A stretch of 64,000 bases of DNA from Delphinapterus leucas (Eukaryota; Chordata; Mammalia; Artiodactyla; Monodontidae): positions 63,419,640 to 63,483,639 of the forward strand of contig NW_022098076.1 in NCBI RefSeq assembly GCF_002288925.2. The letters are read 5' to 3'. Positions 47,897 to 58,212 of the stretch are shown here, one piece after another. The notes beneath the pieces were generated by a model. That model saw only the letters and a program-made list of their open reading frames with translations. It searched no databases and was not told the DNA's origin. The translations under genes and the position numbers were made by a program. The first letter of the stretch is position 1. The number at the start of each line of letters is the position of its first letter.

Positions 47897-48780
47897 ATGA
47901 AAAGGCAGAGGACTATGTACCAGATGAAGGAACAAGATAAAACCCCAGAAAAACAACTAGATGAAGTGGAGATAGGCAACCTTCCAGAAAAAGAATTCAG
48001 AATAATGATGGTGAAGATGATCCAGGACCTCGGAAAAAGAATGGAGGCAAAGATCGAGAAGATGCAAGAAATGTTTAACAGAGACCTAGAAGAATGAAAG
48101 AACAAACACTCAGAAGAATTAAAGAACAAACAAACATAGATGAATAATGCAATAACTGAAATGAAAAATACACTAGGAGGAATCAATAGCAGAATAAGTG
48201 AGGCAGAAGAATGGATAAGGGACCTGGAAGACAGAATGGTGGAATTCACTGCCACAGAACAGAATAAAGAAAAAAGAACAAAAAGAAATGAAGACAGCCT
48301 AAGAGACCTCTGGGACAACATTAAATGCACCAATATTCGCATTATAGGGGTCCCAGAAGGAGAACAGAGAGAGAAAGGACCTGAGAAAATATTTGAAGAG
48401 ATTATAGTCGAAAACTTTCCTAACATGGGAAAGGAAATAGCCACCCAAGTCCAGGAAGTGCAGAGAGTCCCAGGCAGGATAAACCCAAGGAGAAACACAC
48501 TGAGACACAAGGGAAAAATGACAAATAACATACAAGGGAATTCCCATAAGGTTAACAGCTGATTTCTCAGCAGAAACTCTACAAACCAGAAGGGAGTGGT
48601 GATATATTTAAAGTGTTGAAAGGGAAGAACCTACAACCAAGATTACTCTACCCAGCAAGGATCTCACTCAGATTCAACAGAGAAATCAAAAGCTTTACAG
48701 ACAAGCAAAAGGTAAGAGAATTCAGCACCACCAAACCAGCTCTACAGCAAATGCTAAAGGAACTTCTCTAAGTGGGAAAC
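47897..48780 (+). pseudogene. L1 ORF1, broken
   Basis: From the ATG at 47897 (MKRQRTMYQMKEQDKTPEKQ) the frame runs to a TGA at 48095-48097, where the parent has Leu (TTA). Around it the word AGAAGAATTAAAGAACAAAC-like is duplicated, adding a stretch of about 27 bases. The coiled-coil and RNA-binding parts continue (INSRISEAEEWIRDLEDRMV, IRIIGVPEGEQRE, EKIFEEIIVENFPNMGKE) with further frameshifts. The C-terminus is at about 48770 (LQQMLKELL). Confidence 0.9.
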
Positions 48781-48829
48781 ACAAGAGAAGAAAAGGACCT
48801 ACAAAAACAAACCCAAAACAATTAAGAAA

Positions 48830-49851
48830 ATGGTAATAGGAACATACATACCGATAATTACCTTAAATGTAAATGGATTAAATGCTCTAACCAAAAGACA
48901 CAGGCTCACTGAATGGATACAAAAATAAGACCCCTATATATGCTGTCTACAAGAGACCCACTTCAGACCTAGGGACACGTACAGACTGAAAGTGAGGGGA
49001 TGGAAAAAGATACTCCATGCAAATGGAAATCAAAAGAAAGCTGGAGTAGCAGTACTCATATCAGATAAAATAGACTTTAAAATAAAGACTATTACAAGAG
49101 ACAAAGAAGGACACTACATAATGATCAAGGGATCAATCCAAGAAGAAGATATAACAATTATAAATATATATGCATCCAACATAGGAGCACCTCAATACAT
49201 AAGGCAAATGATAACAGCTATAAAAGAGGAAATCAACAGTAACACAATAATAGTGGAGGACTTTAACACCTCACTTACACCAATGGACAGATCATCCAGA
49301 CAGAAAATTAATATACAAGCACAAGCTTTAAATGACACAATAGACCAGATAGATTTCATTGATATTTATAGGACATTCCATCCAAAAACAGCAGATTACA
49401 CTTTCTTCTCAAGTGCACACTGAACATTTTCCAGGATAGATCATATCTTGGGTCACAAATCAAGCCTTGGTAAATTTAAGAAAATTGAAATCATATCAAG
49501 CATCTTTTCTGGCATCAATGCTATGAGATTAGAAATAAATTACGGGGAAAAAAATGTAAAAAACATGAACACATGGAGGCTAAACAAAATAACCAAGGGA
49601 TCACTGAAGAAATCAAAGAGGAAATAAAAAAATACCTGGAGACAAATGACAGTGAAAACACGATGACCCAAAACCTATGGGATGCAGCAAAAGCAGTTCT
49701 AAGAGAGAAGTTTATAGCAATACAATCTTACCTCAAGAAACAAGAAAAATCTCGAATAAACAATCTAACCTTACACCTAAAGGAACTAGAGAAAGAAGAA
49801 CAAGCAAAACTCAAAGTTAGTAGAAGGAAAGAACTGATAAAGCAGAGCAGA
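48830..49851 (+). pseudogene. L1 ORF2 endonuclease domain, broken and truncated
   Basis: The ATG at 48830-48832 begins MVIGTYIPIITLNVNGLN. A TAA at about 48926 interrupts before DPYICCLQETHF. An open stretch then covers KAGVAVLISDKIDFKI, an EDFNTSLTPMDRSS box (Gly-Asp replaced by Glu-Asp) and YRTFHPKTADYTFFSSAH, which is followed by a TGA. The RIDHILGHKSSLGKF block follows. The sequence ends before the reverse transcriptase. Confidence 0.9.
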
Positions 49852-50028
49852 ACAGAAACATTTTCACAGGTAGTTTCAAAAATAGACCCATAACTTTGTA
49901 TATAAATACTTACTTGCTTATATAATTAAGCAAACACACATGAAAATATTTGTGCTAAAGTGGTAGAAATTTGTAGATAATTTTAAAGTTTATTCATCGA
50001 AATTCCCTTCAATGTGATTGATGCTTTT

Positions 50029-50373
50029 TAAAAAAATAAATTTATTTGTTTTGGCTCCATTGGGTCTTCGTTGCTGTGCGTGGGCTTTCTCTAGTTGTGG
50101 TGAGCGGGGGCTGCTCTTCGTTGGGGTGTGTGGGCTTCCCATTGCGGTGGTTTCTCTTGTTGCGGAGCACAGACTCTAGGTCTGCGGGCTTCAGTAGTTG
50201 TGGCTCGCGGGCTCAGTAGTTGTGGCTTGTGGGCTCTAGAGTGCAGGCTCAGTAGTTGTGGTGCTTGGGCTTAGTTGCTTCGCGGCGTGTGGGATCTTCC
50301 CAGACCAGGGCTCGAACCCATGTCCTCTGCATTGGCACGCAAATTCTTAAACACTGCGCCACCAGGGAAGCCC
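50029..50373 (-). mobile_element. CHR-1-like long SINE
   Basis: A full-length minus-strand copy with the tRNA-like head near 50373 and the long body. The duplication is TGATTGATGCTTTT (50015-50028) and TGATTAATGCTTTT (50374-50387), one mismatch in 14. Confidence 0.94.
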
Positions 50374-50387
50374 TGATTAATGCTTTT

Positions 50388-51860
50388 ATAGCCCAAAAAA
50401 AAAATGTCAAGAATTGATCTTTGAACCAAGTCTTTATATAAGGAGTGGTTGTGGTGGGGTTTCTCATTGCTATGTTGGTTTGGTTTACAGTTGTTCCAAT
50501 ACTCTGAGTCTGTTCTTAGAAGATCTTTTATTAGAATATTTGGGTGACTTTGTTTTCACTGGGGATGCCAGGATATGGAGGGAAAAAAGACTAAGGGCAA
50601 ACAAGACTGTTGCAGGTGGGTGGACATTCTCTCGAACTGCTTTCATGTCGTTTGGCAGGAAGTGAACTGGCCACCCCCATCCCACCCCTCATCTCCTTTC
50701 CTTCTGCCCTCGCACAGACTGTTGATGATGTTCTGTAAGGGCAGGCTGGGGAGTTGAGGGGTCCCTCAGAAGGAGGGCTGCTTTGATCTCTGCTGGACTT
50801 CCAAGCAACCCTGATCTCTTGGGTCATGTCTCTCTTTGAGGATTCTCAGTTTGTGATGGTGTCTGAACAAGGAAGAAACGCTGTATCTGCACTTTTGACT
50901 GTGGGGTGTTTGAATGCCTGTCCCAGTTCAGATTCCAACATACCCTATTGAAGAGGGCACCTCACAAGTCTGAACTTTGGCTTGGGCAACTGAGAATGAA
51001 CGCATTTTTCTTTTGAACCATTTGTGCTTTATAAAATACCTCAAGGGAAATGATTTTAATTCTGGAGCCCTAATAAAGAACATAGGAAAATGTTCTTTGA
51101 TGGTTTCTTTGATGAAGAAAAATCTTGATGTATAAAGCAGATGATACAAGTAACCCTGTCTCCCTAAATACTGTTACTTAACCTGTATTTAATACTTTTA
51201 GAATTCTTTGCAGAGAAAGCATAATGTAAGCAAAAATAGGCGAGAAGGGAAAATGATAGTTTTTCCCCGTTACGGTTTATAGGCACTAAGATATGGAAAT
51301 TCTCCCTGGAGTGTCTATAATTCTTAATAAAAGTTCCAAGAAAATCTACTTTAAAAAAGTGCACACAAAGGTAAAGAGAAGAATTCCACTTTCTAGGAAT
51401 TCTCAGGGGCAGACATCTTAATGGGGTGTCACTTAATTGTCAAAGAAAAAATTGGCATGTCACTCAAATTTAGTTCTCCTGCTCCTATTTTCTTTAAGTC
51501 TTTCTTTCTAAGAACTGATACTGAAACTAGGGGGAAGCTTCCATTTTCTTTTCTGACAATTCCCAGGCCGAGTCTTTGTTTCTTCCTTTTGACCCTTCTC
51601 TCTTCTGCAGGCAACTAAGGGTACTAATTCATTTCTCTCTGTCCCCATGTACAGGGAGGAAAGACCTAGTTACAAAGCACATATTTCCATCCTCTGACAG
51701 GATATGATAGATAATAATCTCAAATCCTGGTGGCTTAGTTTTAGACTTGAAGTTCTGATGGCTTTGGGGGATTCGTTCTTGATATTTTGAATTTATTATA
51801 TGTAACTGTTTATGAATATAAGCTGTCACACATATCTATTTGAGTCCATTTCTCCCCCTT
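50388..51860. other. Unique sequence, nothing recognised
   Basis: Overlapping frames of 60-83 codons near 50414-50827 and 51421-51618 on both strands look like chance. No repeat was recognised. Confidence 0.4.
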
Positions 51861-51869
51861 AAATACTGT

Positions 51870-52200
51870 AGTGAATCTCCATCCTTCTCAGATAAAGCCC
51901 AAGGTCTTTTGAATGCCTGGAATCTCCTTTCCCTCATTCTTTGTCTGGTTGACCCTTCCTCTCTTTATGGGTTCAACTCAGCATTCATCAATTACAGGAA
52001 ACGTCTTGGGTTTCAGGATGTGTACAGGCACCCCATCTCTGCTCCTGTATCACTTAGCATATTATAATAAATTCATTCACTGATTCATTGGTTCAAAAAA
52101 CATTTATTGAGTACTTACTCTTATTGGCTTAGCTCTGTAAGCCCCACCAGGTTAGGGTTGTTTGTTATAAATAGACTTTGATAAATATTTGTTCAACTAA
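51870..52200 (+). repeat. L2-like fragments
   Basis: A sense L2-like part ('aatctccatccttctcagataaagccc', then 'tttgaatgcctggaatctcctttcc') is followed by a short antisense L2/MIR tail at about 52075-52120 ('attggttcaaaaaacatttattgag') and another sense tail ('gataaatatttgttcaac'). The arrangement is degraded. Confidence 0.4.
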
Positions 52201-52334
52201 AATGGATATATATTATTTTTAGTTTTAAAAAAGGCTTAACTTGTTACTCACGAATGACCTTGCCATTAGAGAGGCAATATGACGTGGTTAAATAAAAAAG
52301 ACCTCCTCTCCCATTCCCCAGAGTCAAAAGCAGA

Positions 52335-52525
52335 ATAGCTAGAGGTGGTGGCTAAGAGCCTAGATTTCAGAGTCAAACTGTGTCCAGATTGTGGCTCTTC
52401 TGCTTTGGCTTTGTGACATCAGGTCAATTGGCCAGTCTCCTGTGTCTCACATGTGAGATGGAAGTCACACCAATACCTGGTCCACAGGGTTATTGAGAGG
52501 ATTAAATGAGGAAGGTACAGTGAGG
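52335..52525 (+). repeat. MIR SINE, sense
   Basis: Sense MIR blocks: 'ggtggctaagagcctagatttcagagtc', 'tctgctttggctttgtgacatc', 'gtctcacatgtgagatgg' and 'cagggttattgagaggattaaatga'. Confidence 0.85.
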
Positions 52526-52748
52526 TACAATTAAATGAGAAAGGAGTGCATTGTAAACTCCATAGTGTCATTTATTTATTTATTCAGATTATTAATTTGC
52601 TCAATTGCATCCTTGATTGTGCTTCTCAAGCTTTAATGTATATACAAATCACCTGGGGATTTTGTTAAAGTACAGGTTCTGATTCAGTAGGTCTGGGGTG
52701 GGGCCCAAGATTCTGCATTTCTAATATGCTCCCAGAGATGCCCTAGTC

Positions 52749-53370
52749 CAGCGGCCCCCAACTTTTTGGCACCGGGGACTGGTTTGGAAGACAGTTTTTC
52801 CACGGAACGGGGTCAGGGGGTGGTTTCGGGATGATTCAAGTGCATTACATTTATTGTGCACTTTATTTCTATTATTATTACACTGTAATATATAATGAGA
52901 TAATTATACAACTCACCAGAATGCAGAATCAGTGGGAGCCCTGAGCTTGTTTTCACTTGCCACTCACTGTTAGGGTTTTGATATGAGTCTGCAAGCAATT
53001 GATTTATTATGGTCACTGTGCAGTCAAACCTCTCTGCTAATGATAATCTGTATTTGCAGCTGCTCCCCAGCGCTAGCATCACCGCCTCAGCTCCACCTCA
53101 GATCATCAGGCATTAGATTCTCATAAGGAGCACGCAACCTAGGTCCCTCACATGCGCAGTTCACAGTAGGGCTCACGCTCCTATGAGAATCTAATGCCGC
53201 CACTGATCTGACAGGAGGAGGAGCTCAGGCAGTAATGCGAGCGATGGGGAGCGGCTGTAAATACAGATGAAGCTTCGGGCTCCCTCACCCGCCACTCACC
53301 TCCTGCTGTGCAGCCTGGTTCCTAACAGGCCACATACCCTGATCCCTGGCCAAGGGGTTGGGGACCCCTG
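52749..53370 (+). mobile_element. MER1-like hAT-Charlie element with exact TSD
   Basis: It begins CAGCGGCCCCCAACTTTTTG and ends GGTTGGGGACCCCTG; the ends are imperfect terminal inverted repeats. An exact 8-base duplication CCCTAGTC lies at 52741-52748 and 53371-53378, the length hAT transposases create. There is no transposase frame, so it was mobilised in trans. An internal inverted repeat (53109-53131 with 53177-53198) could fold into a 22-base-pair hairpin. Confidence 0.92.
53109..53198 (+). repeat. Inverted repeat in the MER1-like element
   Basis: The left arm GGCATTAGATTCTCATAAGGA and so on at 53109-53131 is the reverse complement of the right arm at 53177-53198 except for one extra A, with a 45-base loop. 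Confidence 0.95.
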
Positions 53371-53406
53371 CCCTAGTCCACAGACCACACTTTGGTCTAG
53401 TCTAGA

Positions 53407-53595
53407 GAGGTGGTTCTCAAACTTTATTGTGCACCAGAATCTTCTGGATGACTTGTTAAAACGACTGCTGGGTCTCACCTGCAGAGTTTCTGCTTCAGCA
53501 GGTCTTAGGTTGGGCCCGATAAGTTACATTTCTAACCAGCTCGCAGGTGATGCTGATGCTGCTGATCTGGGAACTTCACACTTTGAGACCCACTG
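53407..53595 (+). mobile_element. Second MER5A-like hAT MITE
   Basis: It begins 'aggtggttctcaaacttta', continues 'gtgcaccagaatcttctgga', 'gatgctgatgctgctgat' and ends 'cactttgagacccactg'. It covers the full family length of about 189 bases. It follows the end of the first MER5A by about a dozen bases. Confidence 0.88.
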
Positions 53596-54117
53596 ATCCA
53601 GAAAACAGAAGATTGTTTTACTGGGAGAGTAAATTACTTTGCTATGCTGCAGAAAACAGGAATTGGAGACTTGAGACTTAGATTCTGACTCTTAGATTTT
53701 AGTTCTGGTACCTAAACACATTTAGTATTATTTTTAAACAATAATTGACACTAATGTGTCCTTATGGCTTTGTGTTGTCTAAGGCCTGCTACAGCTGTAG
53801 CTGTAACAATCTAATCCTAACCTAGGACCCCTGACAAGGATTGCCCTGAGAGCCAGTGAGATTTTGGCTCTTGATCAATTGTCCTCTTTCTCAGATGAAG
53901 GTGGAAATGAGAGGAAAATATTTCAGTAAGGTATTCATTAGGCATTGTGAACACTGGCCCATGTTTTGATAGCCTTTGCCATAGGAAATGAATCACTCAG
54001 ATAATGGATTCTCTTTATGGACTTAAGGGGAGGGTTGGTACATTTGGAGGACACACATGGTTTAAATGATTCTCCAGGGAATTATTCCTAGCAAATCATT
54101 AAAAAAGAGGTGGGGTT
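53596..54117. other. Unique sequence, nothing recognised
   Basis: No repeat or gene was recognised. Confidence 0.45.
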
Positions 54118-54152
54118 CATCATACATGGGTGTTGAATTTTGTCAAAAGCTT
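54118..54152 (-). repeat. Very short L1 ORF2 fragment, antisense
   Basis: About 35 bases ('catgggtgttgaattttgtc', then 'aaaagcttt') match the antisense L1 ORF2 segment seen at 30931-30962, followed by a T-run. Confidence 0.5.
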
Positions 54153-54279
54153 TTTTTTTTTACAGACACCCTTTCTATTTATTTGTCAGACTAAGCCAGA
54201 TTGGACATATATCTAAAAGTCTTCCTTCCTCCTCTATTCTTGCCATGTCTGAATGATGGGCAGAGTGTAATTCTCCCAC

Positions 54280-54410
54280 TCTATTGACAGGGTTGACCAT
54301 GTTACTTGCCTTTGTCCAGCGGAAAGTTAAAAGATGTGATGGGAACACAGGCTTTAAATCACTTGCATGGTTTGGCTTGACCTCCTGTGTTCCTGTCATC
54401 TACATTTTTA
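54280..54410 (-). repeat. Possible LTR fragment (MLT1-like), antisense
   Basis: The block 'gttgaccatgttacttgcctttgtcca', followed by 'agatgtgatgggaacacagg', resembles part of an antisense MaLR LTR. Weak. Confidence 0.3.
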
Positions 54411-54850
54411 CCTAGAATTCCACTCTGGGGAATTGATCCTACAGAAATACACATGTACACAAAAATTATACAAAATCATGGTCATTGTAGAATTGATTGT
54501 AAAGGCAAAAAATTGGGAGGAACCTAATGGAAGAATGGGTAAATAAGTTATAGTATATTCTTACTGTGAAATTTTATGCATTATGTCTTTAAAGGGAAAG
54601 ATGTGAATGGGATATAAAATAGGAAAAGCAAATTGCAGAACTCTATATAATGCTATTTTTGTAATAACAAAAATTATAATCGTGCATATGCAAAGATGCA
54701 TATTTGCATCTTTATTATATACATATAGAAAAAACCCGAAAAGTATCTCTGGGTACTGCAGTTGGGAGAAGTAGAGAAAAGGAAACTGCTGCTGACAGCT
54801 TTTTAAATGTCATATATAAAACATGTATAAGATAAAAAATTTAATGAGTA
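54411..54850 (+). repeat. Old L1M-type fragment, sense
   Basis: The order 'ggaattgatcctacagaaat', 'cacaaaaattatacaaaat', 'aaattgggaggaacctaatgg', 'gggtaaataagttatagta' and 'aaaaattataatcgtgcata' matches the ORF2-end and 3' part of an old sense L1. Confidence 0.65.
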
Positions 54851-54889
54851 GAAGATACAAAATGAAAGTGAGAGCTTCTTTCCTTCTCT

Positions 54890-55110
54890 TAACACCAGCT
54901 CCCATCCCACTGATAATAGTTTCCTGTAACTCATCCCAGAAAATGTTTTAATGCCTATATTCACATAATATATGCATCTATTTATTTGTTCTAATAAACA
55001 TGTTACACATTGTACTGCTACTTGTTCTTTTGCTTTTGATGACACAGAACTACCTTATTCTTTTCACAGAGGCACCCTTATTCCATCATATGGATTTATA
55101 GTAATTTAGT
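54890..55110 (-). repeat. Old L1M-type fragment, antisense
   Basis: 'aaaatgttttaatgcctatat', 'aacatgttacacattgtact' and 'cagaggcacccttattccatc' fit an antisense old L1. It lies against the T-run of the next L1. Confidence 0.45.
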
Positions 55111-55481
55111 TAACATGTCCCCCTTTTTTTTAATAGATCTTTATTGGAGTATAATTGCTTCACAATATTGTGTTAGTTTCTGTTGCATAACAAAGCGAAT
55201 CAGCCATAAACATATGCATGTCCCCATATCCCCTGCTCTTGAGCCTCCTTCCCATCCTCTCTATCCCACCCCTCTAGGTCATCGCAAAGCACCGAGCCGA
55301 TCTCCCTGTGCTATGCTGCTGCTTCCCACCAGCCAACTATTTTACATTCGGTCGTGTATATATGTTGATACTACTCTCACTTCGCCCCAGCTTCGCCCTA
55401 CTGCCCCATGTCCTCATGTCCATTCTCTATGTCTACCTCTTTATTCCTGCCCTGCAACTAGGTTCATCAGTACCATTTTTT

Positions 55482-58172
55482 TTAGATTCTACATATATGT
55501 GTTAGCATATGGTATTTGTTTTTCTCTTTCTGACTTACTTCACTCTGTTTGACAGACTCTAGGTCCATCCACCTCACTACAAATAACTCAATTTCGTTTC
55601 TTTTTATGGCTGAGTGAAATTCCATTGTATATATTTGCCACATCTTCTTTATCCATTCATCTGTCAATGGACATTTAGGTTGGTTCCATGTCCTGGCTAT
55701 TGTAAATAGAGCTGCAATGAACATTGTGGTACATGACTCTTTTTGAATTATGGTTTTCTCAGGGTATACTCCCAGTGATGGGATTGCTGGGTCAAATAGT
55801 AGTTCTATTTTTAGTTTTTTGAGGAGCCTCCGTACTGTTTTCCATAGTGGTTGTATCAATTTACATTCCCACCAACAGTGCAGGAGGGTTCCCTTTTCAC
55901 CACACACTTTCCAGCATTTATTGTTTGTAGATTTTTTGATAATGGCCATTCTGACTTGCGTGAGGTGATAACTCATTGTAGTTTTGGTTTACATTTCTTT
56001 AATAATTAGTGATGTTGAACATCTTTTCTTGTGAGTCTTGTCCATCTGTATGTCTTCCTTGGTGAAATGTCTATTTAAGTCTTCCACCCATTTTTTAACT
56101 GGATTATTTGTTTTTTTGATATTGAGCACCATGAGCTGTTTGTGTATTTTGGATATTAATCCTTTGTCTGTTGTTTCAGTTTGCAAATATTTTCTCCCAT
56201 TCTAAGGGTCGTCTTTTCATCTTGTTTATGGTTTTCTTTGCTGTGCAAAAGCTTTTAAGTTTAATTAAGTCCCATTTGTTTATTTTTGTTTTTATTTTCG
56301 TTACTCTAGCAGGTGGGTCAGAAAAGATCTTGTGTGGTTTATGTCAAAGAGTGTTTTTCCTATGTTTTCCGCTAAGAGTTTTTATAGTGTCTGGTCTTAC
56401 ATTTAAATCTTTAATCCATTTGGAGTTTATTTTTGTGTATGGTGTTAAGTAGTGTTCTAATTTCATTCTTTTACATGTAGCTGTCCAGTTTTCCCATCAG
56501 CACTTATTGAAGAAGCTGTCTTTTCTCCATTGTATGTTCTTGCCTCCTTTGTCCTAAATTAGGTGACCAAATGTGCATGGGTTTATCTCTGGGTATTCTT
56601 TTTTTTTTTGCGATACGAGGGCCTCTCACTGTTGTGGCCTCTCCCATTGCGGAGCACAGGCTCCAGACGCACAGGCTCAGCGGCCATGGCTCACGGGCCC
56701 AGCCGCTCCATGGCATGTGGAATCTTCCCAGACCAGGGCACGAACCTGTGTCCCCCTGCATTGGCAGGCGGACTCTCAACCACTGCGCTACCAGGGAAGC
56801 CCTATCTCTGGGCATTCTATCCTATACCATTGATCTATATTTCTGTTTCTGTGCCAGTACCATACTATCTTGGTTATTGTAGCTTTGTGGTATAGTTTGA
56901 AGTTGGAGAGCCTGATTCCTCCAACTCAGTTTTTCTTTCTCAAGATCGCTTTTGCTATTTGGGGTCTTCTGTGTTTCCATACTAATTGTAGAATTTTTTG
57001 TTCTAATTCTGTGAAGAATGCCATTGGTAGTTTGATAGGGGTTGCACTGAATCTGTAGATTGCTTTGGGTAGTATAGTAATTTTCACAATATTGATTCTT
57101 CCAATACAAGAACATGGGATGTTTCTCCATTTGTTTATGTCATCTTTGATTTCTTTCATCAGTGTTTTATAATTTTCTGAGTACAAGTCTTTCACCTCCT
57201 TAGGCAGGTTTATTCCTAGGTATTTTATTCTTTTTGTTACAGTGGTAAATGGGAGTGTTTCCTTAATTTCTCTTTCTGATTTTTTGTTGTTGGTGTATAG
57301 GAATGCCAGAGATTTCTGTGCATTAATTTTGTATCCTGCAACTTTACCAAATTCATTGATTAGTTCTACTAGTTTTCTGGTGGCATCTTTAGGATTTTCT
57401 GTGTATAGTATCATGTCATCTGCAAACAGTGACATTTTTACATCTTCTTTTCCAATTTGTATTCCTTTTATTTCTTTTTCTTCTCTGATTGCCGTGGCTA
57501 GGACTTCCAAAACTATGTTGAATTATAGTGGTGAGAGTGGACATCCTTGTCTTGTTCCTGATTTTAGTGGAAATATTCAGTTTTTCACTATTGAGTGATG
57601 CTTGCTGTGGGTTTGTCATACATGGCCTTTATTATGTTGAGGTAGTTTCCCTCTATGCCCATTTTCTGGAGAGTTTTTGTCATAAGTCAGTGTTGAATTT
57701 TGGCAGAAGCTTTTTCTGAGTCTATTGAGATGATCACATGATTTTTATTCCTTAATTTGTTAATGTGATGTATCACATTGATTGATTTGCATATATTGAA
57801 GAATACTTGCATCCCTGAGATAAATTCTACTTGATCATGGTGTATGATCCTTTTAATGTGTTGTTAGATGCTGTTTGCTAGTATTTTGTTCAGGAATTTT
57901 GCAGTTATGTTCATCAGTGATATTGATCTATAATTTTCTTTTTTTGTGATATCTTTGTCTGGTTTTGGTATCAGGGTGATGGTGGCTTCATAGAATGAAT
58001 TTGGGAGTGTTTCTCCCTCTGCAATTTTTTGGAAGAGTTTGAGAAGGATCGGTGTTCGCTCTTCTCTAAATGTTTGATAGAATTCGCCTGTGAAGCCTTC
58101 TGGTCCTGGACTTTTGTTTGTTGGAAGATTTTTAATTATGGTTTCAATTTCATTACTTGTGATAGGTCTGTT
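55482..58172 (-). pseudogene. L1 ORF2 3' portion, broken
   Basis: Readable pieces are the fingers/palm region ([40 protein letters not shown]) and the C-terminal region ([40 protein letters not shown]) to the end near 55482. The endonuclease is missing. Stops and frameshifts, plus the CHR-2 insertion, rule out function. Confidence 0.9.
56600..56802 (-). mobile_element. CHR-2-like SINE inside the L1
   Basis: A complete short-type SINE. The host L1 is duplicated as TATCTCTGGGTATTCT (56584-56599) and TATCTCTGGGCATTCT (56803-56818), one mismatch in 16. It must be younger than the L1. Confidence 0.95.
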
Positions 58173-58212
58173 GAAGCAATTTTACTCCAATAACGATCTA
58201 TTTAAAAAAAAA
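58173..58212 (+). repeat. L1 3' terminus in inverted orientation
   Basis: The plus strand reads TGAAGCAATTTTACTCCAA, then TAACGATCTATTT and nine A. Reverse-complementing 55124-55162 gives the same string with two substitutions and one extra T. It directly adjoins the L1 ORF2 sequence at 58172. Confidence 0.93.

Larger units (their letters stand above)
47810..49851 (+). mobile_element. L1 5' half (ORF1 and ORF2 endonuclease), sense, no 3' end
   Basis: The sequence runs from the end of the 5' UTR ('cagcagaagcaagaagaac') through ORF1 and the ORF2 endonuclease domain. It then leaves the L1 pattern abruptly at about 49851, just after KVSRRKELIKQSR. There is no reverse transcriptase, 3' UTR or poly(A). 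Ordinary target-primed insertion loses the 5' end, not the 3' end, so a later deletion or recombination is likely. No target-site duplication was found. Confidence 0.93.
52614..53395 (+). mobile_element. MER5A-like hAT MITE, split by a MER1-like element
   Basis: Outside the insertion (52749-53370) the sequence reads as MER5A: 'cttctcaagctttaatgta', 'tctgattcagtaggtctggg' and 'cagaccacactttgg'. MER5A is a short non-autonomous hAT-Charlie DNA transposon. Orientation is by the family's usual convention. Confidence 0.8.
55124..58212 (-). mobile_element. L1 (RT domain to 3' end), with inverted 3' terminus at its far end
   Basis: On the minus strand the element runs from ORF2 just before the reverse transcriptase (near 58172) to the 3' UTR and terminal AATAAAGATCTATT plus an A-run at 55124-55140. 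A reverse-transcriptase frame with FADDM is near 57430, and the frames are broken repeatedly. A CHR-2 interrupts it at 56600-56802. At 58173-58212 the sequence switches to the opposite strand and repeats the L1 3' terminus followed by nine A residues. The L1 thus ends with an outward-facing 3' terminus on both sides. Compared with the copy at 28.6 kb the body is somewhat more diverged. Confidence 0.93.

Noticed and set aside
47878..48531. 217-codon minus-strand frame
   Set aside because: It is antisense to L1 ORF1 at this locus, as at 33.3-33.9 kb.
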